A stretch of 64,000 nt of DNA from an uncultured Pelagibacteraceae bacterium (GTDB lineage: Bacteria; Pseudomonadota; Alphaproteobacteria; Pelagibacterales; Pelagibacteraceae): contig CACPNG010000001.1 in assembly GCA_902635225.1 (NCBI GenBank), positions 1-64,000 of the forward strand, in the 5' to 3' direction. The notes beneath the pieces were generated by a model. The model was not told the DNA's origin and did not search any database. It saw only the letters and a list, made by a program, of their open reading frames with translations. Below are positions 46,015 to 61,593 of the stretch, in pieces. Position numbers and translations under genes: made by a program. Position 1 is the stretch's first letter, and every line of letters starts with the position of its first letter.

Positions 46015-47130
46015 ATGAGTTTCAAAGACAAGATTTTAAACAACCAATCACCATGGGGAGCACCTCCAGGTGGAGACGGAGGAAGAGGTTCGCCTGGTGG
46101 AAATGGATCAGGATCTAGACAAGACCCACCTAGCCTTGACGATGTTATAAAAAACTTTCAAAAAACCATTAATAAGTTTTCTGGCGGAAAATCAGGAGGC
46201 TCTCGACCAATAATTATAGGTTTAATTATTATAGCATTACTTTACGTTGCAAGTGGTCTTTACAGAGTTTTACCAGATGAACAAGGTGTAGTTTTAAGAT
46301 TTGGTAAATACGTAAATACTACTCAACCAGGATTACATTATCATTTCCCAACACCTTTTGAGAGAGTATTAACCCCTAAAGTAACTAAAGTTAATAGAGT
46401 AGATGTTGGTTTCAGGCCAGCAAGTGACTCAGGTAGATCATCTGGAGTTGGAAACGTCCCAGAGGAAAGCTTAATGTTAACGGGTGACGAAAATATAGTA
46501 GATATTAATTACTCAGTTTTTTGGGTGATAAAAGATGCACAAAAATTTTTATTTAACATTCAAAGTCCAGTTGAAACAGTTAAAGCTGCCTCAGAGACAG
46601 CAATGAGAGAAGTCATAGCAAAAAATAAAATTCAAAATATTTTAACAGAAGGTAGGTCTAAAATAGAAGTTGAGGTACAAGAAATAGCTCAATTAATTTT
46701 AGACGAATATGGTTCAGGTATTCAATTAACTCAAGTACAAACACAACAAGCTGATCCACCTGAACAAGTTATTGATGCATTTAGGGATGTACAGGCCGCT
46801 AGAGCAGATAGAGAAAGATCAAAGAACGAAGCCGAGGCTTACGCTAACGACGTTATACCGAGAGCGCGAGGTGAAGCTGAGCAAGTTTTACAACAAGCAG
46901 AAGCATATAAGAAAGAAGTTGTTGCAAAAGCTGAGGGTGAGGCTAGCAGGTTTTTAGCCATCTATAATGAATATAAAGATGCAAAACAAGTTACTCAAGA
47001 GCGAATGTATTTGGAAACAATGGAAAAAGTTTTAGCAGATATAGACAAAGTAATTATAGATAAAGAATCTGGTTCAGGAGTTGTTCCTTATCTACCATTG
47101 CCTGAATTAAAAAAAGGAAGCAATAATTAA
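46015..47130 (+). CDS. hflK: HflK SPFH membrane protease regulator
   Basis: Gly-rich N-terminus SPWGAPPGGDGGRGSPGG, SPFH domain; followed by hflC. Confidence 0.94.
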   Translation: MSFKDKILNNQSPWGAPPGGDGGRGSPGGNGSGSRQDPPSLDDVIKNFQKTINKFSGGKSGGSRPIIIGLIIIALLYVASGLYRVLPDEQGVVLRFGKYVNTTQPGLHYHFPTPFERVLTPKVTKVNRVDVGFRPASDSGRSSGVGNVPEESLMLTGDENIVDINYSVFWVIKDAQKFLFNIQSPVETVKAASETAMREVIAKNKIQNILTEGRSKIEVEVQEIAQLILDEYGSGIQLTQVQTQQADPPEQVIDAFRDVQAARADRERSKNEAEAYANDVIPRARGEAEQVLQQAEAYKKEVVAKAEGEASRFLAIYNEYKDAKQVTQERMYLETMEKVLADIDKVIIDKESGSGVVPYLPLPELKKGSNN

Positions 47131-48005
47131 TGAGAGGTGTTAAATTTATAGTTCCGGCAATAATTTTAATTGGTGTAGTGATTTTCCAATCTTTATTTAT
47201 TGTGCAAGAAATAAGCCAAGCAATTGTTCTTCAATTTGGTGATCCTAAAAAAATTGTAACTAAAGCTGGTTTAAACTTTAAATTACCTTTCATTCAAAAC
47301 GTTGTCTATTTAGATAAAAGAATTTTAAATCTAGATAATGATCCAGAAGAAGTTATCGCTGCTGACCAAAAAAGGTTAATTGTTGACGCTTTCGCGAGAT
47401 TCAAAATTGTAGACCCTTTAAAGTTTTATATTTCAGTTGGAAATGAAAGAGTAGCAAGATCTAGGTTATCTACAATCATAAATTCCAGAATCAGAGGTGT
47501 GTTAGGTACTCAAGAACTAGCAACGTTATTATCTACAGATAGAGCAAGACAGATGCAGATAATCCAATCTCAAGTAAACGAAGAGGCAAAGAATTTTGGA
47601 ATTAATATCGTTGACGTTCGAATAAAAAGAGCTGATTTACCTCCAGCAAACAGTGAAGCGATTTATAAAAGAATGCAAACAGAAAGAGAGAGAGAAGCAA
47701 AGGAATTTAGAGCACAAGGTGCAGAGATAGCTCAAAAAATTAGATCGACAGCAGACAAAGACGTTACCGTTATCTTAGCTCAAGCGAATAAAAAATCAGA
47801 AATTATGAAAGGTGAGGGTGATGGCCTGAGAAACAAAATTTTTGCTGATGCGTTCGGAAGAGATCCACAGTTTTTTGCTTTTTACAGAGCAATGCAAGCA
47901 TATGAAAAAGCTTTAATTGGAGGCGAGACATCACTCGTTTTATCACCTGATAGTGAATTCTTTAAGTTTTTTGGTAAGTCTGTGAAGCCTGCTATAAAAA
48001 GGTAA
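47130..48005 (+). CDS. hflC: HflC SPFH membrane protease regulator
   Basis: SPFH; IVDVRIKRADLPPANSEAIYKRMQTEREREAKEFRAQGAE. Confidence 0.95.
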   Translation: MRGVKFIVPAIILIGVVIFQSLFIVQEISQAIVLQFGDPKKIVTKAGLNFKLPFIQNVVYLDKRILNLDNDPEEVIAADQKRLIVDAFARFKIVDPLKFYISVGNERVARSRLSTIINSRIRGVLGTQELATLLSTDRARQMQIIQSQVNEEAKNFGINIVDVRIKRADLPPANSEAIYKRMQTEREREAKEFRAQGAEIAQKIRSTADKDVTVILAQANKKSEIMKGEGDGLRNKIFADAFGRDPQFFAFYRAMQAYEKALIGGETSLVLSPDSEFFKFFGKSVKPAIKR

Positions 48006-48020
48006 GAATTTAAAATATTT

Positions 48021-48206
48021 GTGAGTGAGTTTATTATCGCAATTGGATTAATTTTTTTTGTGGAAGGTCTGTTTTTAGCCATTTTCCCGTCAAGAATTAA
48101 AAGCATATTAGAATTAATTAAAAATACTCCTGAGAATAAATTAAGAATTCTAGGAATTGTTTTTTTGATTATCGGTTTTTTAATAATTTGGTATATAAAA
48201 AGTTAG
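48021..48206 (+). CDS. DUF2065 small membrane protein
   Basis: GTG start; 61 aa, two TM; position between hflC and degP. Confidence 0.75.
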   Translation: MSEFIIAIGLIFFVEGLFLAIFPSRIKSILELIKNTPENKLRILGIVFLIIGFLIIWYIKS

Positions 48207-49610
48207 ATGAAATTAGTAAGCAAAATATTATTTTTTTTAATTGTAATTAATTTTTCTTTTGTACATTCAAAACCTGTTCCAGATTCATTTGCAGATTTAG
48301 CAGATAAACTAATGCCATCTGTTGTTAATATTTCTACAACTCAAACGGTCAGAACAACTACAAACCAATTTCCTTTTCAATTCCCTCCAGGATCACCATT
48401 TGGTGAAATGTTTAAAGATTTTGAAAGACCTACAGAGAGAAAAGCTTCTTCGTTGGGTTCAGGATTTATTATTGATACAAAAGGAACAGTTATAACTAAT
48501 AATCATGTAATCTCTGGAGCTGATGATATTTTAGTAAGGGTAGGAGATAAAGAATTTAAAGCTAAAGTGGTTGGTGCAGATCCTTATATGGATATAGCAG
48601 TTTTAAAAATGGAAACTAAAGATAAATTTACACCTGTAAGTTTTGGTGACTCTGATAAAGCAAGGGTTGGAGACTGGGCTGTTGCAATTGGAAATCCTTT
48701 TGGTTTAGGTGGAACAGTAACTGCTGGAATTATATCTGCAAGAAACAGAGATATTAATCTTACAAGATATGATGATTTCATTCAAACCGATGCTTCTATA
48801 AATCAAGGTAACTCAGGTGGACCTTTATTTAATCTTAAAGGAGAGGTGATTGGGATCAACACTGCAATTATTGCTCCGGGCCAATCGGGTTCAATCGGAA
48901 TAGGATTTGCTATACCAGCTAATGCAGCGTCAAACGTAATCAACCAATTAATAAAATTTGGAGAAACTAAAAGAGGTTGGTTAGGAGTTCGAATTCAAGA
49001 GGTTACAAAAGAAATTGCTGAGGTGGAAAAACTCAAAAAACCTCAAGGTGCTTTGGTTGCTAGTGTAGGTGAAAATAGTCCCGCAGATAAAGCAGGAATA
49101 AAAGCAGGCGATATAATTTTAAATTTTGATGGCAAAAAAATTGATACAATGAGAACTCTACCAAAAGTCGTTGCCTCTACAGAGGTTGGAAAAAGTGTAG
49201 AGCTAAAAATTTGGAGAAACAAAAAACTTATATCTAAAAGATTAGTTATTGGACGACTCGAGTCCTCTGAAGAATTTAAAGATAAGAAAACAAAAACAGT
49301 AAAAAAAGTTGTAGATATTGATAAATTAAAAATAGCTGTGAGAGATTTAAATAGCGAAGACATTACCTCAAGAAATTTGAATAAAAAAACTTCTGGTGTT
49401 GTAATTACAGAAATTTCCAGCAGAAGCCCGCTTATAAATCTTTTGAGCGTAAATGATATAATAATTGAAGTTCAAAAGTCTCCAATAAAATCGACTTCAG
49501 ATTTAAAAAAGTCAGTTGATAGTTTTTTTAAAAAAGGTGAGAAAACATTACTATTAACAGTCATAAATAAGAATAATCAAAGACGTTATCTAGGCGTTAA
49601 AATAAATTAG
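48207..49610 (+). CDS. degP: periplasmic serine protease Do/HtrA family
   Basis: SGFIIDTKGTVITNNHVI, DASINQGNSGGPLFNLKGEVIGINTAI, two PDZ domains. Confidence 0.96.
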   Translation: MKLVSKILFFLIVINFSFVHSKPVPDSFADLADKLMPSVVNISTTQTVRTTTNQFPFQFPPGSPFGEMFKDFERPTERKASSLGSGFIIDTKGTVITNNHVISGADDILVRVGDKEFKAKVVGADPYMDIAVLKMETKDKFTPVSFGDSDKARVGDWAVAIGNPFGLGGTVTAGIISARNRDINLTRYDDFIQTDASINQGNSGGPLFNLKGEVIGINTAIIAPGQSGSIGIGFAIPANAASNVINQLIKFGETKRGWLGVRIQEVTKEIAEVEKLKKPQGALVASVGENSPADKAGIKAGDIILNFDGKKIDTMRTLPKVVASTEVGKSVELKIWRNKKLISKRLVIGRLESSEEFKDKKTKTVKKVVDIDKLKIAVRDLNSEDITSRNLNKKTSGVVITEISSRSPLINLLSVNDIIIEVQKSPIKSTSDLKKSVDSFFKKGEKTLLLTVINKNNQRRYLGVKIN

Positions 49611-49612
49611 TT

Positions 49613-50530
49613 TTGCTTAAAAAGTTAATACTCTTAGCAGGACCTACAGCTTCAGGAAAATCAAATTTAGCAATTAAATTAGCGGAAAAAATAAATGGTG
49701 AGATTATTAACGCAGATAGTATGCAAGTTTTTAAAGAATTTTCTGTTTTATCTTCACGACCAACTTTAGCTCAAACTAGAAAAATTAAACACCATCTTTA
49801 CGGAATTATTACTGTAAAAAAACATTTTTCAGCTGGTGATTGGCTCAAACAAGTAAAAAAAAAGATTAATATCTGTAAAAAAAAAAGGAAAGTGCCAATA
49901 ATTGTTGGAGGTACTGGGCTTTACTTTAATATAATTACAAAGGGCATAAGTAAAATACCTGACATTGATATTAAAACCAGAAATAAAGTAAGAAACTTAT
50001 TTAAAAAACTTGGTTATAAAAAATTCTATTATCAACTGCTCAAACTTGATCCAAAAATCAAAGGAAGAATACTTCGAACGGACTCTCAAAGATTACAAAG
50101 GGCGTACGAAGTAAAACTTAAGACAAAAAAATCATTATATGATTGGTTCCTAAATACAAAATCTGATTTTTCGGATTTTGAAATAAAAAAGATTTTTATC
50201 AATATGCCTAGAGAAGTATTACTTAAAAAAATCTCTCTTAGAACAGAGGAAATGTTTAAGAAAAAATGTATTAGTGAAGTCAAAAGATTTAATGCCTTAA
50301 AAATAAATGAAAATTTATCAGCAAATAAAATTATAGGCGTGAAGGAAATTAATGATTTTTTGAGCAAATCTATCTCTTTAGAGCAGTGCAAAGAACTTAT
50401 AAATATAAAGACCAGACAATATGCAAAAAGACAAAATACTTGGGCCAGAGGCCATATGAAGAATTGGAATAAGCTATATTCGAAAAATTTCTCAAATCTT
50501 TTAAAAAAATCATTAAAAGTTGTAAGCTAA
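49613..50530 (+). CDS. miaA: tRNA dimethylallyltransferase
   Basis: LAGPTASGKSNLAIKLAEKINGEIINADSMQVF, IIVGGTGLYF, RQYAKRQNTWARGH; TTG start. Confidence 0.95.
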   Translation: MLKKLILLAGPTASGKSNLAIKLAEKINGEIINADSMQVFKEFSVLSSRPTLAQTRKIKHHLYGIITVKKHFSAGDWLKQVKKKINICKKKRKVPIIVGGTGLYFNIITKGISKIPDIDIKTRNKVRNLFKKLGYKKFYYQLLKLDPKIKGRILRTDSQRLQRAYEVKLKTKKSLYDWFLNTKSDFSDFEIKKIFINMPREVLLKKISLRTEEMFKKKCISEVKRFNALKINENLSANKIIGVKEINDFLSKSISLEQCKELINIKTRQYAKRQNTWARGHMKNWNKLYSKNFSNLLKKSLKVVS

Positions 50531-50567
50531 AACTTGACGCAACTCATTTCTAGGCTAGATTGTATAT

Positions 50568-52333
50568 ATGCCAAAATTATTGAGTGGAGCAGAAATTGTT
50601 TTTAAAGCACTAGAGGATCAAAAGGTAGAATATATTTTTGGTTATCCTGGTGGTGCGGTATTACCAATTTATGATGAACTAAAAAATCATAAATCAATAA
50701 AACATATTTTAGCCAGGCACGAGCAAGGTGCAGGACATTCCGCAGAGGGATACGCAAGGTCAAGTGGAAAGCCGGGAGTTTTATTGGTTACATCAGGGCC
50801 TGGCGCTACAAATGCAGTAACAGCTTTAACAGATGCTTACATGGACTCAATCCCACTTGTTTGTATTTCTGGACAAGTACCAACACACTTGATTGGCACT
50901 GATGCATTTCAAGAGTGTGATACAACTGGAATTACAAGACCGTGTACAAAACATAACTGGTTAGTAAAAGATGTAAACGATCTTTCTAAAATTTTACACT
51001 TAGCTTTTGAAGTTGCTACTACTGGTAGACCCGGTCCAGTCTTAGTTGATATTCCAAAAGACATACAATTTAAAAAAGGTAAATATAAATTCTTAAAAAA
51101 TACTTTAAAGAAAAAACTTAATGGAAAAGCAACTCGCAAATTATCTAATTCAGATTTGGATAAATTTATAGATCTGATTAAAAAATCTTCAAAGCCTATT
51201 TTTTATACAGGAGGTGGAGTTATTAATTCTGGCCCGGAAGCTAGTAAATATTTAAGAGAACTAGTTTCATTAACTGGTTTCCCAATTACTTCTACATTGC
51301 AAGGACTTGGAGCATATCCTGGAGACGATCCACAATTTCTAGGCATGCTTGGTATGCACGGAACTTATGAAGCAAACAATGCAATGCATGATTGTGACTT
51401 AATGATAAATATTGGAGCAAGGTTCGATGATAGAATTACAGGTAAAGTGGATGAATTTTCACCAGGCTCAAAAAAAATTCACGTCGATATTGATCCATCC
51501 TCAATTGGAAAAAATATAAAAGTTGATCTTGCAATCATCAGCGATGTCACTGAACTTTTAAAATCTTTAATTAAGAGATTTAAAGAGAAAAATAAGAACT
51601 TTTTGAACTCTAATAAACAAAAAACTTCAAAATGGTGGGAACAAATTGGGAAGTGGAGAGAAAAAAAATCTTTAAACTTCATTAATAGTGATAAAATTAT
51701 CAAACCTCAACATGCTGTACAGAGATTGTATGAATTAACAAAAAATCAAGATACCTTTATTACTACTGAGGTAGGCCAGCATCAAATGTGGGCAGCCCAA
51801 CATTATAAGTTTAATAAGCCTAACAGATGGATGACATCTGGAGGTTTAGGGACAATGGGGTATGGGCTTCCAGCTGCAATCGGTGTTCAAATTGCAAATC
51901 CTGGAAAGCTAGTTGTTGACATTGCAGGAGAAGCATCGGTTTTGATGACAATGCAAGAAATGTCTACTGCTGTACAATATAGATTACCAATTAAAATATT
52001 TATTTTAAATAATGAATACATGGGAATGGTTAGACAATGGCAAGAGCTTTTACATGAAAAGAATTATTCTGAAAGCTATACAGCCGCTTTACCAGACTTT
52101 GTTAAACTTGCAGAGTCTTATGGTTGTGTTGGTATTAGAGCGAAAACACCAAGTGAGCTAGATGAAAAGATTAAAGAAATGATTAGTATTGATAGGCCGG
52201 TGATATTTGACTGTGTAGTTGATAAAGCAGAAAATTGTTTTCCAATGATACCTTCAGGCAAGCCTCACAATCAGATGATTTTAGGACCTGAAGAAGAAGA
52301 AGAAATTTCTGATGAAGGGAAAGTTTTAGTTTA

Positions 52334-52334
<1 letters not shown>
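50568..52334 (+). CDS. ilvB: acetolactate synthase large subunit
   Basis: GYPGGAVLPIYDEL, ARHEQGAGHSAEGYARSSGKPGVLLVTSGPGATN, VGQHQMWAAQ. Confidence 0.97.
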
Positions 52335-53904
<1,570 letters not shown>

Positions 53905-53999
53905 CCCAATCTGAGTCCAAAACACTAACTTGAACTACATAATTATTTGCAAATTCTAGCTTTGATTGTAATATGAGAGGCTTTAAATTTTTATAAATT

Positions 54000-56607
<2,608 letters not shown>

Positions 56608-56626
56608 TTTATCTGCAGATGAATAA

Positions 56627-57472
56627 ATGTCAGTTAGTAGAGATGATTTTAGCATAGCTTTTCGTTCGGCTCTTCTTCAAAGAGGTGGAGCACAAAAATT
56701 CTCTGTACTATCGTTAATTTTTTTAGCTTTAATTATTTTTTTTCTAGATGTTTATGGAGCAAAGTTTACTAAGCCTGTAAGAGGTTTTTTAAATGATGTA
56801 GTTTATCGGATAACTTTTTTAGCCTCTACGCCAACTAGATTTTTTCCTCAAGCAAGCAAAAATTTCTCTAGTTATTTAAATGTTAAAGCAGAAAACGAAA
56901 GATTAAAAGCAGAGATAGAAAAATATAAATCACTTGAACTTAATGTAGAATTTTTGTCAGATGAAAACAAAAACTTACAAAAAATTTTAGAAACAGAATA
57001 TTTTAATAAAAATCTTAGTAATATTGTCCTCGCAAAAGTTTTAGTAGATAAAAATAGTCCTTTTTTAAAATCAATTATAATTAATAAAGGCACTAGTAGA
57101 GGCATAATGAAGGGTATGCCGGTTACTCATAATAACTACTTAGTTGGAAGAATAGTTGAGACAAATTATTTATCTTCAAGAGTTCTTTTATTGAATGATT
57201 TAAATAGTCGTATTCCTGTCACACTTGACCAAGGTGCACAAGCAATCCTTTCTGGTAGTGGTACAAGTAATCCAACCTTAGAATATTTGCCAGAGAATTA
57301 TAAAATTATTGATGAGATAAATGTATTTGCCTCAGGTAAAGATGGAATATTTTCTCCAGGTACTCCAATTGGAATCACCAACCTAGATGGAGAAGTTGAA
57401 TTATTTGTTGATCCCAATCAACTTTCTTTCGTAACAGTAAATTTAAGCATTCAAAATGCAGGAAAATTATAA
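56627..57472 (+). CDS. mreC: rod shape-determining protein MreC
   Basis: Single TM, coiled coil, MPVTHNNYLVGRIVETNYLSSRVLLLND; downstream of mreB. Confidence 0.93.
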   Translation: MSVSRDDFSIAFRSALLQRGGAQKFSVLSLIFLALIIFFLDVYGAKFTKPVRGFLNDVVYRITFLASTPTRFFPQASKNFSSYLNVKAENERLKAEIEKYKSLELNVEFLSDENKNLQKILETEYFNKNLSNIVLAKVLVDKNSPFLKSIIINKGTSRGIMKGMPVTHNNYLVGRIVETNYLSSRVLLLNDLNSRIPVTLDQGAQAILSGSGTSNPTLEYLPENYKIIDEINVFASGKDGIFSPGTPIGITNLDGEVELFVDPNQLSFVTVNLSIQNAGKL

Positions 57473-57984
57473 TGGCAAAAACTTCTCTATTTAATAAAAT
57501 TTACAATGCTGGGCCATTATTACTTTTGTATTATCTTTGTATTAGTGAAGTAGATACAAATCTTGAAAAAATATTTGAAATTTTTACTCTGAATTTTCAA
57601 ATTATTTTAATTTATTTTTGGGTTTTAAAAAGACCAGAGATAATGGCTAACGGTCATATTTTTTTGGCAGGTTTAATTAATGATGTTGTTATGGGTTTCC
57701 CTTTGGGTATAAGTTCACTGTCATATTTAATAATTATTTTTGTAGGAACTTACGTAAGAAATAAAAGCGTGAATACAACAATAGCTTCAGACTGGTTTAC
57801 TTTTTTTATGGCGATGATATTTTCAAATTTGTTATTTTTTTCACTAATAAACAACTTTTCAGATTTACAATTTAGTTATTCAAAAATTGGATATAACATG
57901 TTTTTTACTCTTTTTATGTTTCCAATATTTTGGTTTTTGTTCAACATTTATCAAATGTCATTAATAGGAAATCGCGATGCTTAA
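57472..57984 (+). CDS. mreD: rod shape-determining protein MreD
   Basis: Multi-TM, 170 aa, FLAGLINDVVMGFPLGISSLSYL; between mreC and mrdA. Confidence 0.85.
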   Translation: MAKTSLFNKIYNAGPLLLLYYLCISEVDTNLEKIFEIFTLNFQIILIYFWVLKRPEIMANGHIFLAGLINDVVMGFPLGISSLSYLIIIFVGTYVRNKSVNTTIASDWFTFFMAMIFSNLLFFSLINNFSDLQFSYSKIGYNMFFTLFMFPIFWFLFNIYQMSLIGNRDA

Positions 57985-59911
57985 TCCAAGTTCAGGTAAT
58001 ACAGTTATTAAATCAAAGTTAATTGGTCGTAGAATGTTTTTGCTTAGTGCAGCTAAAGCGGTGGTAATGGTAGGCATTATTGGTAGATTAGTGACTTTAC
58101 AGATTAACGAAAGATCAAAATACAAAACTCTATCTGATAAAAATAGGTTCAGAGAATGGAAACTGGCACCTGAAAGAGGAGTAATAAAGGATTTTTTTGA
58201 TAAAGAAATAGCATCGAATGAGCAGGTTTACCAAGTTCACCTTATACCTGAAAATTCTAAAGATATAGAAAAACTTTTTGTAAGATTAAAAACAATTTTA
58301 AATTTAACAGATAATAGATTGGTTTATTTAAAAAGAGTTATAGCTAAACAGAAACCATGGGAACCTATAATTGTTTCAGATAATATAACTTGGTCAGAAT
58401 TTTCGAGATTAAATCTATTTTTACATGAATTGGAGGGGGTTAAGCCAGTTGTATCAGTTGCAAGAATGTATCCGGATAATTCCTCGGCGCATATCTTAGG
58501 TTATGTTTCACAAGCAAGTGTAAAAGACCTTGAAACGAAAAAATACTTAAAAGATTTACATGTGCCCGGTATGAGCGTTGGAAAAACTGGACTAGAAAGA
58601 AAACTTGATGAAAAGATCATTGGCAAAATAGGATTTCAAAGATATGAGGTGAATGCTTTTGGAAAAAGAGTAAAACAAATTCAAATTAACGAAGGTCAAG
58701 CAGGAGAAAGTTACAAAACTACATTGGATTTTGAAGTTCAAAAGTACACAAATGAACTTTTAAAAGATAAGGCTGCAGCAGTATGTGTAATGGATGTATA
58801 TAATGGAGACATAGTATCTATGGTATCGTCTCCTGGTTTTGAGCCAAATGAATTTGTTCATGGTTTAGATAAAAAATACTGGAATGATCTAATTAAAAAT
58901 GAATTAAGACCATTAACAAACAAAACAATTTCAGGATTATACCCACCAGGTTCTACTATCAAAACTTTGGTCGCACTTAGTGCTTTAGAAAACGGAGTAA
59001 TTAAACCCTTAGATACTTTTAGATGCAAAGGGAAAATTGAACTTTATGGAGAAAAATTTCACTGCTGGGAAAAGGATGGTCATGGAATAGTAAATTTGAG
59101 AAAAGGAATACAAAGATCATGTGACGTTTACTTTTATGAAGTTGCTAGAAAATTAGGAGTTGACCGTCTATCTGAAACAGCAAAAAAATTTGGATTAGGG
59201 AAAAAAGTACTTAATGGCTTCATTGAAGAAAGAGCTGGCGTTGTTCCTAATACTAAATGGAAGAAGAAGTTTATTGGACAAAATTGGTACCTTGGAGAGA
59301 CACTACATTCTGGTATTGGTCAGGGTTATTTTCAAAGTACACCTTTACAATTATGTTTGATGACAGCTCAAATTGCTAATGGAGGATTTGAGATTAAACC
59401 AAGGATAATTTTTGACGAAAAAAATAATAGATTGAGAGATTATATTAAATATAAAAATGAAAATCCAAATGATCCATTGCCCACAGATCTTTTGCTTTCT
59501 AATTTTGAATTAAAACCTTTATTTAAAAATCAAGAGCATATAAATTTGATTAAAGATGCAATGTTTTCATCTTCAAATGAACCTGGAGGAACTTCTTATA
59601 GACATCGGTGGGAAAACAAAAAATTTACATTTGCAGGCAAGACAGGATCATCTCAAATAAAAAGATTTACAGAGGCACAGCGAGAGGCAGAGGTTAAACA
59701 AGAAAGTCTCCCTTATAAAGATAGGGATCATGCATTATTTGTAGCATTTGCTCCTTACAACAATCCTCAATACGCTATAAGTGTTTTAGTAGAACATGGA
59801 GGATCTGGAGGAAAAGCAGCGGCTCCAATAGCAAAAAAAGTTATTAAAAAAGTATTAGAAAGACACGAATTAAGAAAAAAAATTAACAGTTTAATAGGAG
59901 AATCTGTCTAA
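57977..59911 (+). CDS. mrdA: penicillin-binding protein 2
   Basis: RFREWKLAPERGVIKDFFDKEIA, LYPPGSTIKTLVALSAL, FAGKTGSSQI. Confidence 0.95.
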   Translation: MLNPSSGNTVIKSKLIGRRMFLLSAAKAVVMVGIIGRLVTLQINERSKYKTLSDKNRFREWKLAPERGVIKDFFDKEIASNEQVYQVHLIPENSKDIEKLFVRLKTILNLTDNRLVYLKRVIAKQKPWEPIIVSDNITWSEFSRLNLFLHELEGVKPVVSVARMYPDNSSAHILGYVSQASVKDLETKKYLKDLHVPGMSVGKTGLERKLDEKIIGKIGFQRYEVNAFGKRVKQIQINEGQAGESYKTTLDFEVQKYTNELLKDKAAAVCVMDVYNGDIVSMVSSPGFEPNEFVHGLDKKYWNDLIKNELRPLTNKTISGLYPPGSTIKTLVALSALENGVIKPLDTFRCKGKIELYGEKFHCWEKDGHGIVNLRKGIQRSCDVYFYEVARKLGVDRLSETAKKFGLGKKVLNGFIEERAGVVPNTKWKKKFIGQNWYLGETLHSGIGQGYFQSTPLQLCLMTAQIANGGFEIKPRIIFDEKNNRLRDYIKYKNENPNDPLPTDLLLSNFELKPLFKNQEHINLIKDAMFSSSNEPGGTSYRHRWENKKFTFAGKTGSSQIKRFTEAQREAEVKQESLPYKDRDHALFVAFAPYNNPQYAISVLVEHGGSGGKAAAPIAKKVIKKVLERHELRKKINSLIGESV

Positions 59912-61035
59912 TGTTTAGAGCAAGATCAATTCAATCCTCTTTAAGTTTAAAGGATAAAATTCTATCTATAGATTACGTTTTAGTGATCTCTATTTTTATA
60001 CTCGGACTTTTAAGTATTTTAGCTATGTATTCAACTGATGGAGGAGAATTTAAATATCATACAAATAGCCACATTCTTAGATTCTTTGTTTTTTTTGGAA
60101 TGTTTTTTGTTGTTTCGTTTATACAAATTAGATTTTGGCATAGCCAAAGCTATCTAATATATATTTTATTTTTTATTTTATTACTTGGAGTAAAATACTT
60201 TGGTTTGACTTCATCAGGTTCAAAACGATGGCTTGATTTATACTTTATGAATCTTCAACCGTCTGAATTAATGAAAATTGGACTGATTTTGTTTTTAGCT
60301 AAATATTATCACAGAGTTTCAATTGAAAATATAAACCAGATTAGATATCTTTTTTTACCTGTTGTAGTACTTATTTCCCCAATAATTTTAGTTGCAACAC
60401 AACCTGATTTAGGGACATCTCTATTAATTGCTGCTGGTGGAATAACAGTAGCCTGGTTAGCTGGGGTAAGGGTAAAATTTTTTGCGATCTCTGGTTTTGC
60501 TTTTCTTGCTTTATTACCAATAGCTATTTCATTTTTAAAACCATATCAAAAGTCGAGAATATTAACTTTTTTAAATCCAGAAAGAGATCCTCTTGGTGCT
60601 GGATATCAAATCATTCAATCTAAAATTGCTATTGGTTCAGGCGGACTATTCGGAAAAGGTTTTTTACAAGGATCACAAAGCTATTTAGATTATTTGCCAG
60701 AAAAACATACCGACTTTATATTTACCCTGTTTTCTGAAGAATTTGGATTTTTTGGATCACTTTTCATTTTACTGCTATATGCTTTAATAGTTTGGAGAAT
60801 AGTTAAAATTGGAAACGTGACACGAAGCAACTTTGGCAAATTATACTGTTATAGCTTTGCAACCGCATTTTTCATTTATGTGGTTGTAAATATGATGATG
60901 GTACTTGGTTTACTTCCAATTGTTGGATCTCCATTACCTATCATGTCTTATGGTGGATCCTCAATGATGGCTATAATGTTAGGTTTAGGAATAGCAATGT
61001 CTTGTAAAATTTATAAAGATACCCCAGTTAATTAA
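59911..61035 (+). CDS. rodA: SEDS peptidoglycan polymerase RodA
   Basis: GSKRWLDLYFMNLQPSELMKIGLI, LPEKHTDFIFTLFSEEFGF, LPIMSYGGSSM. Confidence 0.96.
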   Translation: MFRARSIQSSLSLKDKILSIDYVLVISIFILGLLSILAMYSTDGGEFKYHTNSHILRFFVFFGMFFVVSFIQIRFWHSQSYLIYILFFILLLGVKYFGLTSSGSKRWLDLYFMNLQPSELMKIGLILFLAKYYHRVSIENINQIRYLFLPVVVLISPIILVATQPDLGTSLLIAAGGITVAWLAGVRVKFFAISGFAFLALLPIAISFLKPYQKSRILTFLNPERDPLGAGYQIIQSKIAIGSGGLFGKGFLQGSQSYLDYLPEKHTDFIFTLFSEEFGFFGSLFILLLYALIVWRIVKIGNVTRSNFGKLYCYSFATAFFIYVVVNMMMVLGLLPIVGSPLPIMSYGGSSMMAIMLGLGIAMSCKIYKDTPVN

Positions 61036-61110
61036 ACCTATTTTGGTCAAATTTGATTTTATTATCATCTTGTATAATATGTAAATTGGTGGTTAATTTA
61101 TGAAAATAAT

Positions 61111-61566
61111 ATGTTTGGTGATAAGAAAAAAAAACTTACAGACTCAGAAAGATCTTTAATTAGTGAAACGGTTAGCATTGAGGGCACTATAAATAGTTCA
61201 GGCGCTATAGACGTGGCTGGATTAATTAAAGGTCCGGTGTATTCCAAAGAGATTATAATTAGAGAAACTGGATCTATCACTGGCACAATAGAAGGTGACC
61301 ACGTTGAAATTCACGGACATCTTGATGGAAAAGTTTCAGGCCAGGATGTAGTTATTGGTGCAACAGGGACTGTAAAAGGCGATATTGAATTTGGAAACAA
61401 TTTAAAAACAGAGAATGGTGCAGATATAGATGGCTATATCAAAAAAACAAATAAATCTAAATCTACACTAACAGGTGACTTCTTATTTAAGAAGAAAGAT
61501 AAAAAAGACCCTTCAGAAAATTCAGAGGAAAGACCAGAAGTTGTTAATAAAGAGGCCTTAGCCTAA
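61111..61566 (+). CDS. bactofilin family cytoskeletal protein
   Basis: Beta-helix repeats ISETVSIEGTINSSGAIDVAGLIKGPVYSKEIIIRETGSITGTIEGDHVEIHGHLDGKVSG. Confidence 0.9.
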   Translation: MFGDKKKKLTDSERSLISETVSIEGTINSSGAIDVAGLIKGPVYSKEIIIRETGSITGTIEGDHVEIHGHLDGKVSGQDVVIGATGTVKGDIEFGNNLKTENGADIDGYIKKTNKSKSTLTGDFLFKKKDKKDPSENSEERPEVVNKEALA

Positions 61567-61593
61567 TCTACCGCACTACTATTTCTTTGAACA

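Noticed and set aside
53905-53999. Possible leader peptide/attenuator or riboswitch before leuA
   Set aside because: No Leu-codon run, terminator hairpin or recognised riboswitch core could be made out by eye.
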